The translations under genes and the position numbers were made by a program. Shown in pieces: positions 20,763 to 31,889 of a DNA stretch of 64,000 bases. Positions within the stretch are counted from its first letter, which is position 1, and every line of letters starts with the position of its first letter. The DNA is from Chrysophaeum taylorii (lineage: Eukaryota > Sar > Pelagophyceae > Pelagomonadales > Pelagomonadaceae). The DNA is taken from assembly GCA_029834535.1 (NCBI GenBank), contig JAQMWT010000471.1:62001-126000 (forward strand), in the 5' to 3' direction. The notes below the pieces were generated by a model. It was given only the letters and a program-made list of their open reading frames with translations, was not told where the DNA came from and ran no database searches.

Positions 20763-22490
20763 ATGTCCCATGGCAGCTCGCCGGCGCCGAAGCGGCGGGC
20801 GCGGAGCCACACGTTCCACCTGCCTCGCGAGTTCGACGAAGAACATCAGAACGCGGTGAGTCGCGCGTCCAAGGACTCGGTCGACACTTGCCCCGAGAGC
20901 GAAATCCCGCTCTTGTCGTGGGAACAGGCGCAGCGCATCCAAGAAGTGGCCGACGTGGAACAAAGGGCACCGAAGGACGACGAGCGGTCGGCGATTACGA
21001 CGCACGCGCCAAAGTCGTTTCGATGGGTTCATCATTTTTCCGAAACTCACATGTCTATGCCTATCGTAGACGGGGACGTCTCGAGCGTGTATCCCGGCAT
21101 CACGAACCGCGATATCAAGCGCGACGTCCACTGCGTCGCGAGATTCTTCCCCCAGCACATGCACGACGAACTCGCCGAGTACCTCGTCAAGACGCTCGCC
21201 GGCGAATTCGTCGAGAAGACCGTCTTCACGTGGCACTCGTTGCCCGAGTTCAACTTCATCGTCCAGATCGAATTTCACAAAGTCATTCGTTACGTCAACG
21301 CCGACGGCCGCCTCACCTGCGTCCAGCTCGGCGAGACGAGGGACGTGACGCGCGCGATGCGAGACCACGAGGAACTCGTCTCGGGTATAATATCGAGGCA
21401 CCGCGAGTCGATCGACCACCGCTTCGGGAACAAAATCCGAATGATGCACCTGCTCTGCCAGAGCGCGCCGACGGACGCCGTCTCGACCGAGCTCTCGCGA
21501 CATTTCGAGCGCTTGACCTACGAGATCGAAATCAGAAGAAATTTGTTCTCGAATTTGCCCGACGTTTCGCCCGTCGCCTTTGACGACTTCATCTCAGAAG
21601 AGTTTATAAAGCTCGACGTCTCGGGCCTCACGAGGCACCGCCTCCTCTTCTACGACCTCGACCTCGAGCCCATCTCCCCCATCGTCATCCAGGTCCTCCT
21701 CCTCCAAGACATCGCGAGCAATGCCTTCAAGCACGGCGACGGCCGCGTCCTCTGCCAGCTCCAAAAAAACGCCGTCCGCATTTCAAACAAGGCAAAGCGC
21801 GACTTCGAGACCCTCTCCAACAAGGCCCCGCGCAAGCGCATCGGCCTCGACACCCTCCGTACCGTCTCGAAACAAATCCGCGTCGGCATCACCTTCGAGA
21901 AGCGCGCCGAGGAGTTCGTCGCCACCTTGATGTTCGGCAAGCTCGACGTATTTTCCCCCGTCGTCAAACCGACGCCGACGGCCCCGACCCGCGATCTTTC
22001 TTCCACCCGGGCCGACTCCTACTCGTGGGTCGTTTTGGACGACGAGCTCACCATCTGCCGCCTCTACCAGCTCCTCATGAAGAAGCGCCTCAACGTCGAC
22101 GCGACTATCATCCAGACGCCCGCCGACGTTTCCAACACCCCAAAAATCATCGTCGACCTCCATCGCCGAACTCGCAGGCCCGTCGTCCTCATCATGGACG
22201 AACAACTCGTCGAATTGGACGACAACTTTTATCCCAAGTGCGTCAGCGGCACCGACCTCAGAACCAGGTTCCTCGCCCTCGCCCCCGTCGCGACCCTCAT
22301 CCAAGCGAGACAGCTCTTTCTCTTTTCGAGCTCGGCCTCCCAAGTCCACGACAACCGCGTCCTCCTCAAGCTCGGCAAGACTGGCAGCGTCGCGACCGAC
22401 GTCACCAAAATACTCGACGCGATTCACCGTGCAGACCACCCCCCCCCTCGCAACGATCCCGCGCGCGACGACCGCGACGCTGCCGCCCAC

Positions 22491-22493
<3 letters not shown>
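20763..22493 (+). CDS. PAS / HisKA_2-like / receiver hybrid histidine kinase homologue
   Basis: A 576-residue intronless protein. Residues about 95-200 look like a PAS/PAC sensor, ending in DGRLTCVQLGETRDVT. A HisKA_2-type H-box follows: IDHRFGNKIRMMHLL, putative phospho-His at about 219. Next is an ATPase N-box, LLLQDIASNAFKHGDG (Asn about 320, Lys-His after it). The usual Asp-x-Gly-x-Gly box is not visible and the later RIGLDTLRTVSKQ block keeps only traces of the G-box, so ATP binding may be impaired. The receiver spans about 420-560: acidic pair DD (426-427), phospho-acceptor Asp in LIMDEQL (479), Ser in LFSSSAS, Lys near 536. There is no membrane segment, so it is probably a soluble sensor. 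The start is the first in-frame ATG; the open frame extends 39 bp upstream without one. Confidence 0.78.
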
Positions 22494-22531
<38 letters not shown>

Positions 22532-23079
22532 ACTGACTGACTGGCTGACTGACTGACTGACTGACTGCGCGACGTGCCCCGCGCCACCAATGACGACGAC
22601 GACGACGGCCCATGATGATGATGATGATGATGTCGAGGTGGGGGGGATGCACGCACGCACTACCCTGCACGAAACTACGCTATGTTACACCCCCGCCGCC
22701 ACAATCCCACTTGGTTGGAAACAGCATTCCACATTCTGCAAGCGTGCCCATTTTTTATTTTTATTGGTACTTGCCCCTTTCCTACTACGTGCGCGGCTGA
22801 GCGCAAGCCAAACCGTCCGTGACGGGGGAGTATTACGCGCCGCACTGGCACGACGTTTGTGATTTTGTGCGCCGACCCCCCCCCGCAAGAAAGCAAACAG
22901 TGCCTTATGTTCATTACCCTACAATCACAAGGGCCGGGTGTTTATGATGATGCTGTTGTTCGCGTGCGCGACGGTTTTATTGGCGGTGTTCGTGCCATCG
23001 ATGGTGCGCGAGCCCGTCACATTGCGGCGAACTCGCACTTCAGGGGGCTCAACCGTCGCTCGCGTCTAGCGGGAGTAGG
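22494..23079. repeat. Intergenic spacer with GA, CTGA and GAT microsatellites
   Basis: A (GA)n run (22493-22528) passes into (CTGA)n (22528-22567), followed by ACG and GAT triplet runs (22590-22635). A short frame beginning MMMLLFACATVLLAVFV (22944-23066) could encode a signal peptide for the next gene if joined by an intron, but no convincing splice pair was found. Confidence 0.55.
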
Positions 23080-23630
23080 ATGCATCACGTCGCTATTCGC
23101 ACGTGCGTCATCGTCGTCCGTCGAAGGAGGACCCCGCGTGCAGCCGCGACGTCGAGGCCGCGATGCAATTCTACACGCTCCTCGGCTTAGAAGAAGAAAG
23201 GCGCTTTCGCGCCGGGCCGGCAAGTGCCACCATCACGAGTCTCTCGTCGACGCGTTCGCAGGCGCGCGCGGCGTGGCTCCTTGGCTCGGGCTTGCGTCTC
23301 GAACTCATCGAGGTTCCCGCGGTCTTCGACCCGCAGCGGCGCGCCGCGGATCTACTCAACGATGTCACTTCGCTCGGCCTCAACCACGTCGCTTTAGACG
23401 TGACCAACGCATCGGCCCGGGCAGACTCCCTCGGGGACTTCCTCCAGGAGCTCAACGACGACTCCGAGCGACTCTTCCAGCGCTCGCTCAAACTCGTCCT
23501 CCCGCCGTACCAGCAAATGATCGGTCAAGACGTCTTCGAGCTCGCCTTTGTGCACGACGCCGACGGCGTCCTCCTCGAACTCCTCCGGTGGCAAGCGCGC
23601 ATCCCAAATCCGATGAAGCCTGACTGGTAG
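23080..23630 (+). CDS. VOC / glyoxalase-fold family protein
   Basis: Two exons, 23080-23102 and 23144-23630, are joined across a 41-bp GT-AG intron (GTGCGT donor, GTGCAG acceptor). The join gives MHHVAIRTRDVEAAMQFYTL, the classic start of a vicinal-oxygen-chelate domain. The 169-residue protein also has LNHVALDVTNA in the middle and DADGVLLELLRW near the end, matching the second metal-binding half (His and Glu). Members include glyoxalase I, dioxygenases and epimerases, all metal-dependent; which reaction this one performs cannot be told. Without the intron the first His-containing strand would be lost, which supports the model. An upstream signal-peptide exon is possible. Confidence 0.78.
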
Positions 23631-24047
23631 AGGCTCTTCTTCGTATTCTACTTACCAGCACCATCAACATCATGGTAGGCTCAGCATTCTACTTTTATCA
23701 TGGCGTCTGTCGTGCTACACGTGCTTTACTAACGCCTGCAGTCCGGGCACGGCTCGCCGAGCCGCCGGACTCCATCGGACGGACTACCCTACCTCGCCAC
23801 GCCCCACATCCCAAAAGCCTGGTACCTGAGGCTGAGCCGCCGTCGTCCATTCGTTCGTTCGTTCGTTCGTTCTAGGACCTTTCTTCGTTGAGGTATTTCG
23901 CTTACATACAATATATATTGTATTGTATGTTCAAAAATCATCTCAGAATTTTCTGTCGTAATAATAGTTAATAGTTATAGTTATTCCCGTCTTCCCAAAA
24001 TTAGATCGCCCGCCGCCGTCCGATGGGCGACCGACCACCCTCATAAG
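23631..24047. other. Intergenic, no gene seen
   Basis: It contains a (TTCG)n run (about 23849-23873) and an AT-rich segment with ACAATATATATTGTATTGTA (about 23909-23930). A short upstream frame starting ATG at 24022 stops just before the next gene. Confidence 0.5.
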
Positions 24048-27000
24048 ATGAAGGTCGAATCATCTCTTAGGCTGATCCGCGTGTCCAAGTTCCTCGAGCG
24101 CGCAATCGCGCACGGATGCGGACGGCTGGCTACCTTCGTGTCCCGGTGGCCAGTGCGAACAATATGGATGTCTGTCCTGTGCTGCCTTGGTACGTAGTGT
24201 CTTAGCCCCTTCCAAATCAGAAAGTTCATTGTAGTGTGCGCCATCGGATGGATCAACGTCGACGACGAGCAACGAGTCTCCAGACTTTATACGCCGCAGC
24301 ACACGAGGGCGTTCAAGGACGAGGATTGGGTTGGCGACAGGTTCGGCGACAATCCCGAAGCGGGCCAAGTCTATCTCAATCGCCGAGGGTCTCAGACAAG
24401 TGTCCTCTCGAAAGAAGCCTTGCTCGAAGTGTTCGATTTGTATGACCTGGTGCTGACGATCGACAGCGAGAATCACGTGCGAGGATTCGACGAGCGATCG
24501 TGCGAGCAAGTGTATTGGCGGCGCGACGGTATCGACCTCGTTTCGCCGACCACAACATGTCAGAAGGAATCGGTCCTCGCATTTTGGGACTACAACAGGA
24601 CGAAGCTCATTCAAGATCCCGACGTACTCGCAACGATCAACCGGAAAGACAAGGTCGACTGCTGCGCGCGGTCGCACGAGTACGTATCTCTCCCGTCGGT
24701 CGTTGGGAAGCTCCGGTACGACGACCCGTCAGATTCTTCCAAGGTGACTGGGGCCGGCGCGCTCTGCCTTTTTTTCTATCTCGAGACGCACAACAATCGC
24801 CAGAGCCGAAACGATCCCCACGCGTTTCGGCTTCTCAATAAGTTCTCTCGAAGGCTTCGAGACCAGAGCTACGCGTACTTCGAGCGGCCAATGCCGGCGA
24901 CGTCGTGGGACTCGACTAACTCAAGGGAAGAGTCGAACGATGCCGGTATGTTGTTGTTGTTGTTGTTGTTGAAATCGGCTTCTTAAACGTAGAGCTTCAT
25001 CGCGCTCAGACCGCGCCTTCGTCAACTATGCTTTCATCATCATCATCTTTTATGCATTCTTTGCGTTGTACTCGCGACGCGCTCCCGACCGCTCACGAGG
25101 TTCGCTCGGTCTCGGCGCCGTGTTGTGCGTTCTCCTCTCAACACTCGCCGCGTTTGGGTTGGCGATCGGCGCATTCAACGTCACCTTTTCCCCATCTACT
25201 GGGGTCGCCATCTTTGTCGTCCTTGGCATAGGGTTGGACGACTCCTTCGTCATAGCTGGTGCCGTTGATGACCCGTTCGAGGACCAGGATTACTACGACC
25301 CCAATGCGTCGCCGATTGAGAACGATGCCAGGCACCTCATTTCGACGGGCGCCACTATCGAGGACGTCGCTGCCAAGCGCATCATCCACACCCTCTCCTC
25401 CTCAGGCCCCTCAATCACTGTCACCAGGTATGTACGTGTGATGCCGTCGATGGCCGCTACGACGACTCGTTTGTGCGCAGTATCACCGACGCGGCCGCCT
25501 TTATCGCTGGGTCGTTCGTCGACATCCCCGACATCGCCGCGTTCAATAGATTCTGCGCCATCAGCGTCTTGGTGGACTACGCGATGCAACTGACGTACGT
25601 ACGTCCCGTTGGCGCGACGAGGATTCCGTCCGTCCGTCCCACGAAACATCAAACCGCGATATCACGCAGCTTCTTTGTTGCAATCTTCACGATCGACCAG
25701 CGACGGCGCCTGCGGGCAAAGGTCGAAGATGTAAAGCGCCGCCAAGCAGGCGTGCCAAACGCGTCGTCCTGCTTGCAGCGCCTCACGTCTTGCTGCGCAC
25801 CGCCTCTGGCCTTTGCCGAAAACCGAATCCTGGAAACTGAAACCGGTAGGGAGGTCGAACTAGGCCGCGTCATGGACGGCGACTCAAACGAGAACGGCAA
25901 CGACGGAACCGATGTCAAGACCATGTCTCCTGCCGTACTCGTGGATGATTCCGCCCAGGCTGCACCCAGCAAAATCTTGCATTCCGATCCGGCCGTCCAC
26001 TTTTGGGGCAACACGTACGCCAACGCGCTCCTGTCACCTCTGGGCAAACTATTCGTTCTCTCGAGCACGGTCGCCATTCTGGCTCTCGCAATCGTCGGCT
26101 CGAAGCGCATCGAGATGGACATCGATGGTACGTGCCAAAACGCACTATTTCATCCCACAATAACTTCATTCAGACAACTGGGGGGTCGTGACCAACCCGG
26201 CTCTCAAGGCATTCAATTTTGAGAAAAAACACTTTGGCTCCATTGCGTTGCATGTTGGAGTCCACGTCGGAGTCAATAACATCTCGCGAGCGTGTGTTGT
26301 GAAGCTCGCGCGAAACCTTTATTTTCTTGAATTTAGGTGTACACAAAGCGCACGGACTACTACAAAAACCGACAGGCCTTCTACGACATGCTCGAGGGCT
26401 ATGGCGAACTCAATTTTGTATTCGCTTCGTCTTTGCAGAACAATTGGTACGCCGCCTACGACACCTGGCTCAACGAGACAAACCAGACCAACTCAAACTA
26501 TGACGAGTGGCTGGAAAAGCTCAAGACCTTTTTGTCGACCGACGACGGCGTCGCCTACTCAACAAAAATAATCATCGACGACTCGAAGGGCGTCGTCGCT
26601 ACCCAAATCGACAGTAGCTGGGTGGCCGAAGGTTACTTCGGCGGCACCGGTAAGCGCCGCATGCGCATGGCTCGCAAGAAAGTCCGCGGCACGCCGCTGG
26701 GAACTGTTATCGTATACCAAGGCTGGTAACGTTTGTCGCACTGCTCTTAGGACCTTCCTTCCGCGCGTAGGTTTATTTGGAGTGAAGCGTTCAATACCAT
26801 CCTTCGCAACACCATCCGCGCCCTCGCAAGCGCGTCGTGCGTCGTCCTTATCGTTCTCATCTTTCTCCTTGGGGACGTTGTCGCTGCCTTCATGGTTTCG
26901 TGCACTGTTGCCTTGGTGTGTGTGTCCACCCTTGGTGAGTCTGAAGAATTTCGATGATCATTGTGTCGAGACAAATGTCGTCCAGGTTCCGTATACTGGT

Positions 27001-27397
27001 ACTCGGACGGACTGAATTATGTCACGTCTTTCTTCATCATCATCGCCGTTGGTCTTGTGAGCTTCCGATCTCCTTGAGCGTCTTATGCTCGTCCCTTTCG
27101 CAGTCTGCTGACGCGCCCGCCCACGTCATGCATGCGTACTTGGAATCTCGCGCGTCAACAAGAAGGGAGCGAGCTCGCGTGGCACTCGAAAAACTTGGGC
27201 CGAGTGTGTTTAAAGGAGGTATCTCAACAATATCAGGCATTATCATTTTGGGGCTGTGCATCACATACATTTTTTTAAGCTTTTTCCGTTATCTCATGAC
27301 GATCCTCGTCCTCGCGCTATACGCCGGTCTCGCAATTATGCCCGTCGTCTGCTCCCTCGTTGGCCCGATGCCAACGCATGAAATCACCAAAGCGTGA
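24048..27397 (+). CDS. Patched/RND-type transporter with sterol-sensing-like domain
   Basis: A ten-exon gene coding about 951 residues. Inferred exons: 24048-24189, 24235-24945, 24995-25427, 25481-25594, 25670-26127, 26174-26253, 26337-26725, 26771-26934, 26986-27056, 27104-27397. Introns are 45-83 bp; the donor at 26254 is uncertain (26260, 26266, 26272 and 26296 also keep frame). An N-terminal anchor (RTIWMSVLCCLG) is followed by a large extracellular-type loop, then FVNYAFIIIIFYAFFALYS, VAIFVVLGIGLDDSFVIAGA (GxGxDD motif of RND proteins) and SITDAAAFIAGSFVDIP with a following FNRFCAISVLVDYAMQLT. A second loop and a C-terminal set (ASCVVLIVLIFLLGDVVAAF, GLSADAPAHVMHAYLESRA, FKGGISTISGIIILGLC) mirror the first half. 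Such proteins move sterols or other lipids, often with a proton or sodium gradient; the substrate is unknown. Confidence 0.85.
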
Positions 27398-29755
27398 AAT
27401 TGGTCGGTCACTGCCACCTATTTCTAACTAACTAACTTCGGACCTCTCCCGGGCATGGGAGCCAGGTGGTGGTATTTCACAACCATATATGCCAAAGCAT
27501 CGCAATCTACTACAGATGCAGAGCATATTGTGCGGGAGCTGTTCCTACACAAATCCGTAGGTAGTGACGTGTGCGACCATTTGTCTTCTCGTGAATCCGA
27601 ATTCGTAATCCGTAGATATGTACGCGTGTGACTCTTTTATTGCCGCTCAGCTGACTGAGACCAACTCTGCCGTGCCTGCCGCAGACTGTCGAAATAAACA
27701 TATAGAATTCACGATGTTTGCTGGTATTAACAGTGGTTCGCTATGAGCTAGCGCGACACTGTGTGGGGAAAATGCACTTCTTATTGTCGTACTATAAAGT
27801 GTACCGTGCTAATTATGGGAAGATGAGAGCCTACCATGCAACCGAAGCCATGGCCATGGCCGTTAGTTTTGTCGTTAATTATCGATCTTCTTATTCGAAG
27901 TCACCTGCGGCGCCGTATGCATTGCAGGCGAGGCGCGATGTAGTCACTGCCCAGGGCCCCAGGGGGTAGTGGATTCGCAAGACTTTCATGGCGCAAGTCA
28001 CGTTTCGTCGCTGGAAGGAGAAATGACCCTCGCGAAGACAAAGGGATGTGCCCTTTGGGACAACGGCAGCCTGGATTGCGACGAGAATTAAGCTTTAGAG
28101 CTCATGATTTTATTTAACTCGGGACCTAGGCGCACCCAGCTACCTCGAGCCCCCAGCTTTGGCTAATTATTGTTATTATCATTTTGGTCCTTACCCCTGC
28201 ACGCTGAGATCGCAAACCGTTGGTTGCGATGGAGGACGGCGCCTAACACGCTTGCTCCCTGCGGCGGCCCCGGCCGTCCCGGAGTGAGACGGTGCCTGCT
28301 CGCCTCCCGGGCTGGCCGGTTAGCACCCGGAAAGTCCGCGCTGGGATGGGGTTCGCTCGGTTGGGCAGAACGCCGTCGGACAGGTCGATTGTTCGTGGAC
28401 CAACACGTTTGCGGCCTGCGACGCTTTTGCACGACTTCGCACAAGACCGCGCGCAGTGGCGGTCCGTCATCAACGAGTCCTCGTCCCTCGCCTCTGCCCC
28501 AACTGCGTGATTTTCCTCTGTGATTCCGGATCGGCTCCTGCCTGTCCGGCCTGGCTCCCATGCTCGGGAGAGGTCTGAAGTTAGTTAGTTAGGTCTCCTG
28601 GGCCTTGCGAGGGCATCCGCCCTCCCGGCGTAGGTTGACACCTATTCGCCTCCCGGGCGGGCCGGTTGGCAGCCGGAAACGTTCGCAGTGGGACGGGGTA
28701 TGGCCGGGGGGCGAAGACGGAAGGTTATCGACGAGTTGGTTGTCAGTCACATCGCGGTCTCCTCGTCGCATGGCGATTGATGGTCACTCTCCGCCGACCG
28801 ACCTTTCGGCGCTCCTCGGCTACAGGCCCGTGATTCCGGACTGGCTCCTGTCGGTCCGGCCTGGCTCCCATGCTCGGGAGAGGTCTGAAGATAGTTAGTT
28901 AGTTAGTTATGTTAGTTGCTGCAACACCCCCGGGCTCAAAGAGATAGAATGGATGAGCGCAGAAGGAAAGAAGGAAGAAACAGAACGCAAAGGAGACGAG
29001 CGCAGAGGGAAACGAGGATAAAACAAGAACACAAAGAGGGGCAGGAGACGGAGGAAGACGGGAAGACGGAGTGACGCAAGAAGCTCTAGAGAGAGGAGAG
29101 AGTAGCGGCAGGCGTGGTCTCGAAGAAAGACACGATAAGACGAAGCTAAACGACGGTCGCAGCACGATGCCAGACCTCCCAAACAGGCCTTCATAATAAT
29201 ATGGTTCGGGCGAGGCGACCAATGTCGTCGCGAAAACGCAAGGCAACCACACGCCATCAGCATCAACGCCACAAGCAACGAGGATGTCTGTCAATTACCT
29301 CCGCCGGCTAACGACCGCGCACGAAGTCAGTGGTAAGCAGCGTCGGTGCCATACGCAACGGGAAAGACAAGCGAACAAATACATTTCCCCCAGAGATCAT
29401 GGGCGTCGAAACAGCATTCTATGCGCCCGTCGACGAGGCTTCTGAGCGCACATCGATCGGTCGGTAAGTCGAGGCGACAGGAAGCAGCGTCCGTCCGTTC
29501 GCGCGACAATCTTCTTCTACTAGTAGATATCGCACAGAATCCCAGTATTAAAGAGGACGTTATCGTCATGGGCAGCATCCTTGTGCCACGGGCACTACTA
29601 CGCCCGAGGAACAGCGCCACACGCGACCTAGGCGGCGGGTCATGGGCGCTTTCTTCCACAATGTTGACTGACACCTATGTAGCTAGGCAACGAGAACACT
29701 AGAACGTGCTCTTTTTGCCGGCCGCCTCGCGAAGAGCAAAACTCAGCCGTGCTTG
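27398..29755. other. Gene-free stretch containing an inverted-repeat element
   Basis: No protein gene was recognised. It holds the inverted-repeat element at 27418-28908 (listed separately). From 28910 to 29755 there is purine-rich plus-strand sequence (AGAGG and GAAGG words, 28950-29110) and several short frames without recognisable domains. Confidence 0.5.
27418..28908. mobile_element. Putative element bounded by about 45-bp inverted repeats
   Basis: The left end (27418-27463) has CTAACTAACTAACTTCGGAC followed by CTCTCCCGGGCATGGGAGCC. The right end (about 28858-28906) is its reverse complement with few mismatches (GGCTCCCATGCTCGGGAGAG, then TTAGTTAGTTAG). A second right-type copy at 28548-28591 and a duplicated neighbouring block (TCGCCTCCCGGG with GGCCGGTT at about 28300 and 28647) show that the right part of about 300 bp is tandemly duplicated. 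Each end can itself fold (CTCCC and GGGAG). No transposase frame was found, so this would be a non-autonomous element. Confidence 0.55.
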
Positions 29756-30865
29756 CTATGCTCTCCACCACGGCGCGAGAGTGGCATGGATATCGCGGCC
29801 AGCGAAGGATATCGCGCGCGCCGAGAGCCCAATCGGCGCGGTAGGCGCGGAGAGATCTCGTCGGGCTGCGGCGAGGGCGGCGGGGTCTACGTGATCTTCC
29901 CAGAGCACGGCGAGGGGACCAGGCGCGTAGAGCGTGTCTCCGACGAGCTCCGCGCCAATAGCTGCGAACTGAGCTCGAATTTGGTGGGGTCGCCCCGTGA
30001 CGAGGCGAAGCCTAGTCTCGTAGAATCCGCTGCCAGCGACGTGCTTCGAGCGCTCGATTATTTTGAGTTTGCACGGTTTCCAAGACGCGCTGGAGAAACC
30101 GCGGTCGTCCGCGTCGCCCTTTGGCCGTACGAGCCTCGGACCTGGGCCAAAGAGGGTGTCGTGTTTCTCGCGGTCCTCGGGAGTTGCCGGGAGGAGCATG
30201 TCGTGGTCGACGTCTCGCTCGCGCACCGGCACGGTGGTCAGCGCCACGTAGTACTTGGACACGCGTCGTTGCTTTGTCCATCCCTCGAATGCGGCGAGGG
30301 CCTTGCGGTTCCGCGCGAGCACGAGGCAGCCGCCGACAACCGCGTCGAGGCGGTGCGCGGGCCGGAGGATACCGAGGTCGCTGTGTCGGGAGACGCACGC
30401 CGCGACGCACTCGACCGAGTTTCCGTTGTCGGCTTGCGTCGGCAGCATTGGAGGCTTATCTACGACCACGTAGGCCGAGTCGACGTAACAGAGCCGCTCG
30501 CTCCAGTCGCAATAGCACGCCTCGAACCGACGCGGCCGAGGATAGACGCGCAGCGCGGTTGCTTCAGCGGGAAGCTCGGTACTCCAGACTCGCCGCCACC
30601 GTCCCGACTCGTCGCATGACCGCCACCACACGGCTCCGATCTCCACAAGGGCTCGAGCGCGTTCTTCGCTCGACCCAAGTCCCCGCGCAACATCGCCAAC
30701 CAGCGACCCGCCACCTACGTCCCCAATGTACACGACGTTCCGTTGATCTGCCTCCTCCTCGAGGATCGCCCATCGTCCGCCGTCCGAGCGCTGCGCACCT
30801 TGGTGCCAAGATACGAGCGCTTGGCTGCGCGGTTGCGATGCCAGAAACAGGGCTGCCCAACGCAT
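29756..30865 (-). CDS. RluA-family pseudouridine synthase
   Basis: A single-exon protein of 369 residues from the first in-frame ATG (30865); the frame is open a further 34 codons upstream without an ATG. The family converts uridine to pseudouridine in rRNA or tRNA. Diagnostic blocks are YVVVDKPPMLPTQ (about 132-144), RPAHRLDAVVGGCLVLAR with the catalytic Asp of HRLD at about 174, SKYYVALT (about 203), and TGRPHQIRAQFAAIGAELVGD near the C-terminus. An S4-like region (about 45-95, GSLVGDVARGLGSSEERARA) could bind RNA. The motif AHRLDAVVGG differs from the usual HRLDxxTSG by loss of the Thr-Ser pair. No clear organelle presequence, so compartment is unknown. Confidence 0.85.
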   Translation of the reverse strand: MRWAALFLASQPRSQALVSWHQGAQRSDGGRWAILEEEADQRNVVYIGDVGGGSLVGDVARGLGSSEERARALVEIGAVWWRSCDESGRWRRVWSTELPAEATALRVYPRPRRFEACYCDWSERLCYVDSAYVVVDKPPMLPTQADNGNSVECVAACVSRHSDLGILRPAHRLDAVVGGCLVLARNRKALAAFEGWTKQRRVSKYYVALTTVPVRERDVDHDMLLPATPEDREKHDTLFGPGPRLVRPKGDADDRGFSSASWKPCKLKIIERSKHVAGSGFYETRLRLVTGRPHQIRAQFAAIGAELVGDTLYAPGPLAVLWEDHVDPAALAAARRDLSAPTAPIGLSARAISFAGRDIHATLAPWWRA

Positions 30866-31889
30866 TTTGATGCTTACCCTAACTATGCAAGGGCAGTTGT
30901 TGCAATCATATCCCAAAACAAGATTCACGGATAATTCTTCGCCACGGGGGAAAAAAAAAGAATACACCTGTCAAATTTAAGAAAAGTTGCAGCTACACTC
31001 TTCACTTGACTTAAGAACAGATACAAATATATTTGCGAACGGATAGTAAAGGTCGGAAGAAATTTGAGGTGACAAACGAGATGGTCCCACACCCTCCTAC
31101 CACACAAAACCACGCACACCCAAACACACTGAGTAGTCGACCTTTTAAGACAAACGAGATGGGGGAGCGAGATTGCGTCGGCAGCGTCATTTTCGACGTC
31201 GCAGCATTTCGCACGCCTACGAAGCTGGCGTGAGGTCGGATTGGTGTAGCACGTGCCCCAACCCCGCGAAGTCAAGCAAGCTTACCCGAATTATTCTTCT
31301 TGCCTAGTTCTTCGTTCAGTTCCATCGGGACTTCAAAGATGCGGGCGTGGGTGGGAACGTGGGCGACTAGTCGCGCATCGTCGTCTGGTCCCCTATCGTA
31401 GTCTAGTCGCCCATCGTAGTTGACGATAAGGGCGGTCAATGGAGGAACCTTTCATCGCGAAGCTATCTACGCATGAGTTTGCGCGAACGCTGTCTTGATT
31501 GTCATTTTCTAAGCATTAGGATGTGCGGGACTAGAGGCCACGGCCGTTGCAGCAGGCACCGCGGGCGGCGGTGCTTCGCGTGGCTCTGCAACACGAGCTT
31601 CGCGGTTTCAGACACACGTCAGTGAATTTTGGGACGTGGCACGCGCTAGTTGGGACGGCATGAGTGAAATATGTTCCGTCGCTTCCCGTCATTTAACCCA
31701 CCTCGAAGATTCGTGCATTCGTAAGATTCTAACTCTGAGTTCATACATAGGTGGTGCACATACTCTTAAGGATACTCGAAAACCTACAGAAAGAGTTTCG
31801 ACCTTCACACGAAGAGTCATGACTACACCAGCCGCCTGCTGTGTGGTGGACCTTCGCAATTGAAGTCAGTTTTGGTCTTCGTCTTGAAC
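30866..31889. other. Intergenic with one short insertion element
   Basis: Apart from the insertion at 31071-31162 no feature was recognised. A duplicated phrase about CGTCTGGTCCCCTATCGTAG and TCTAGTCGCCCATCGTAG lies at 31380-31420. The frame at 31636-31863 has no recognisable domain. Confidence 0.45.
31071..31162 (+). mobile_element. Short insertion, diverged member (64 bp, 14-bp duplications)
   Basis: The insert 31085-31148 is C/A-rich (CCACACAAAACCACGCACACCC) and ends GAGTAGTCGACCTTTTAA. It is flanked by a perfect 14-bp direct repeat, GACAAACGAGATGG (31071-31084 and 31149-31162). Its end matches the AGTCGACATTTAAA end of the copies in Copia with a few changes, so it is an older or different subfamily member. 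Confidence 0.7.

Noticed and set aside
28200-28900. Possible tRNA or structured RNA in the GC-rich inverted-repeat region
   Set aside because: Hairpins form at the element ends, but no tRNA cloverleaf with A and B boxes could be drawn.
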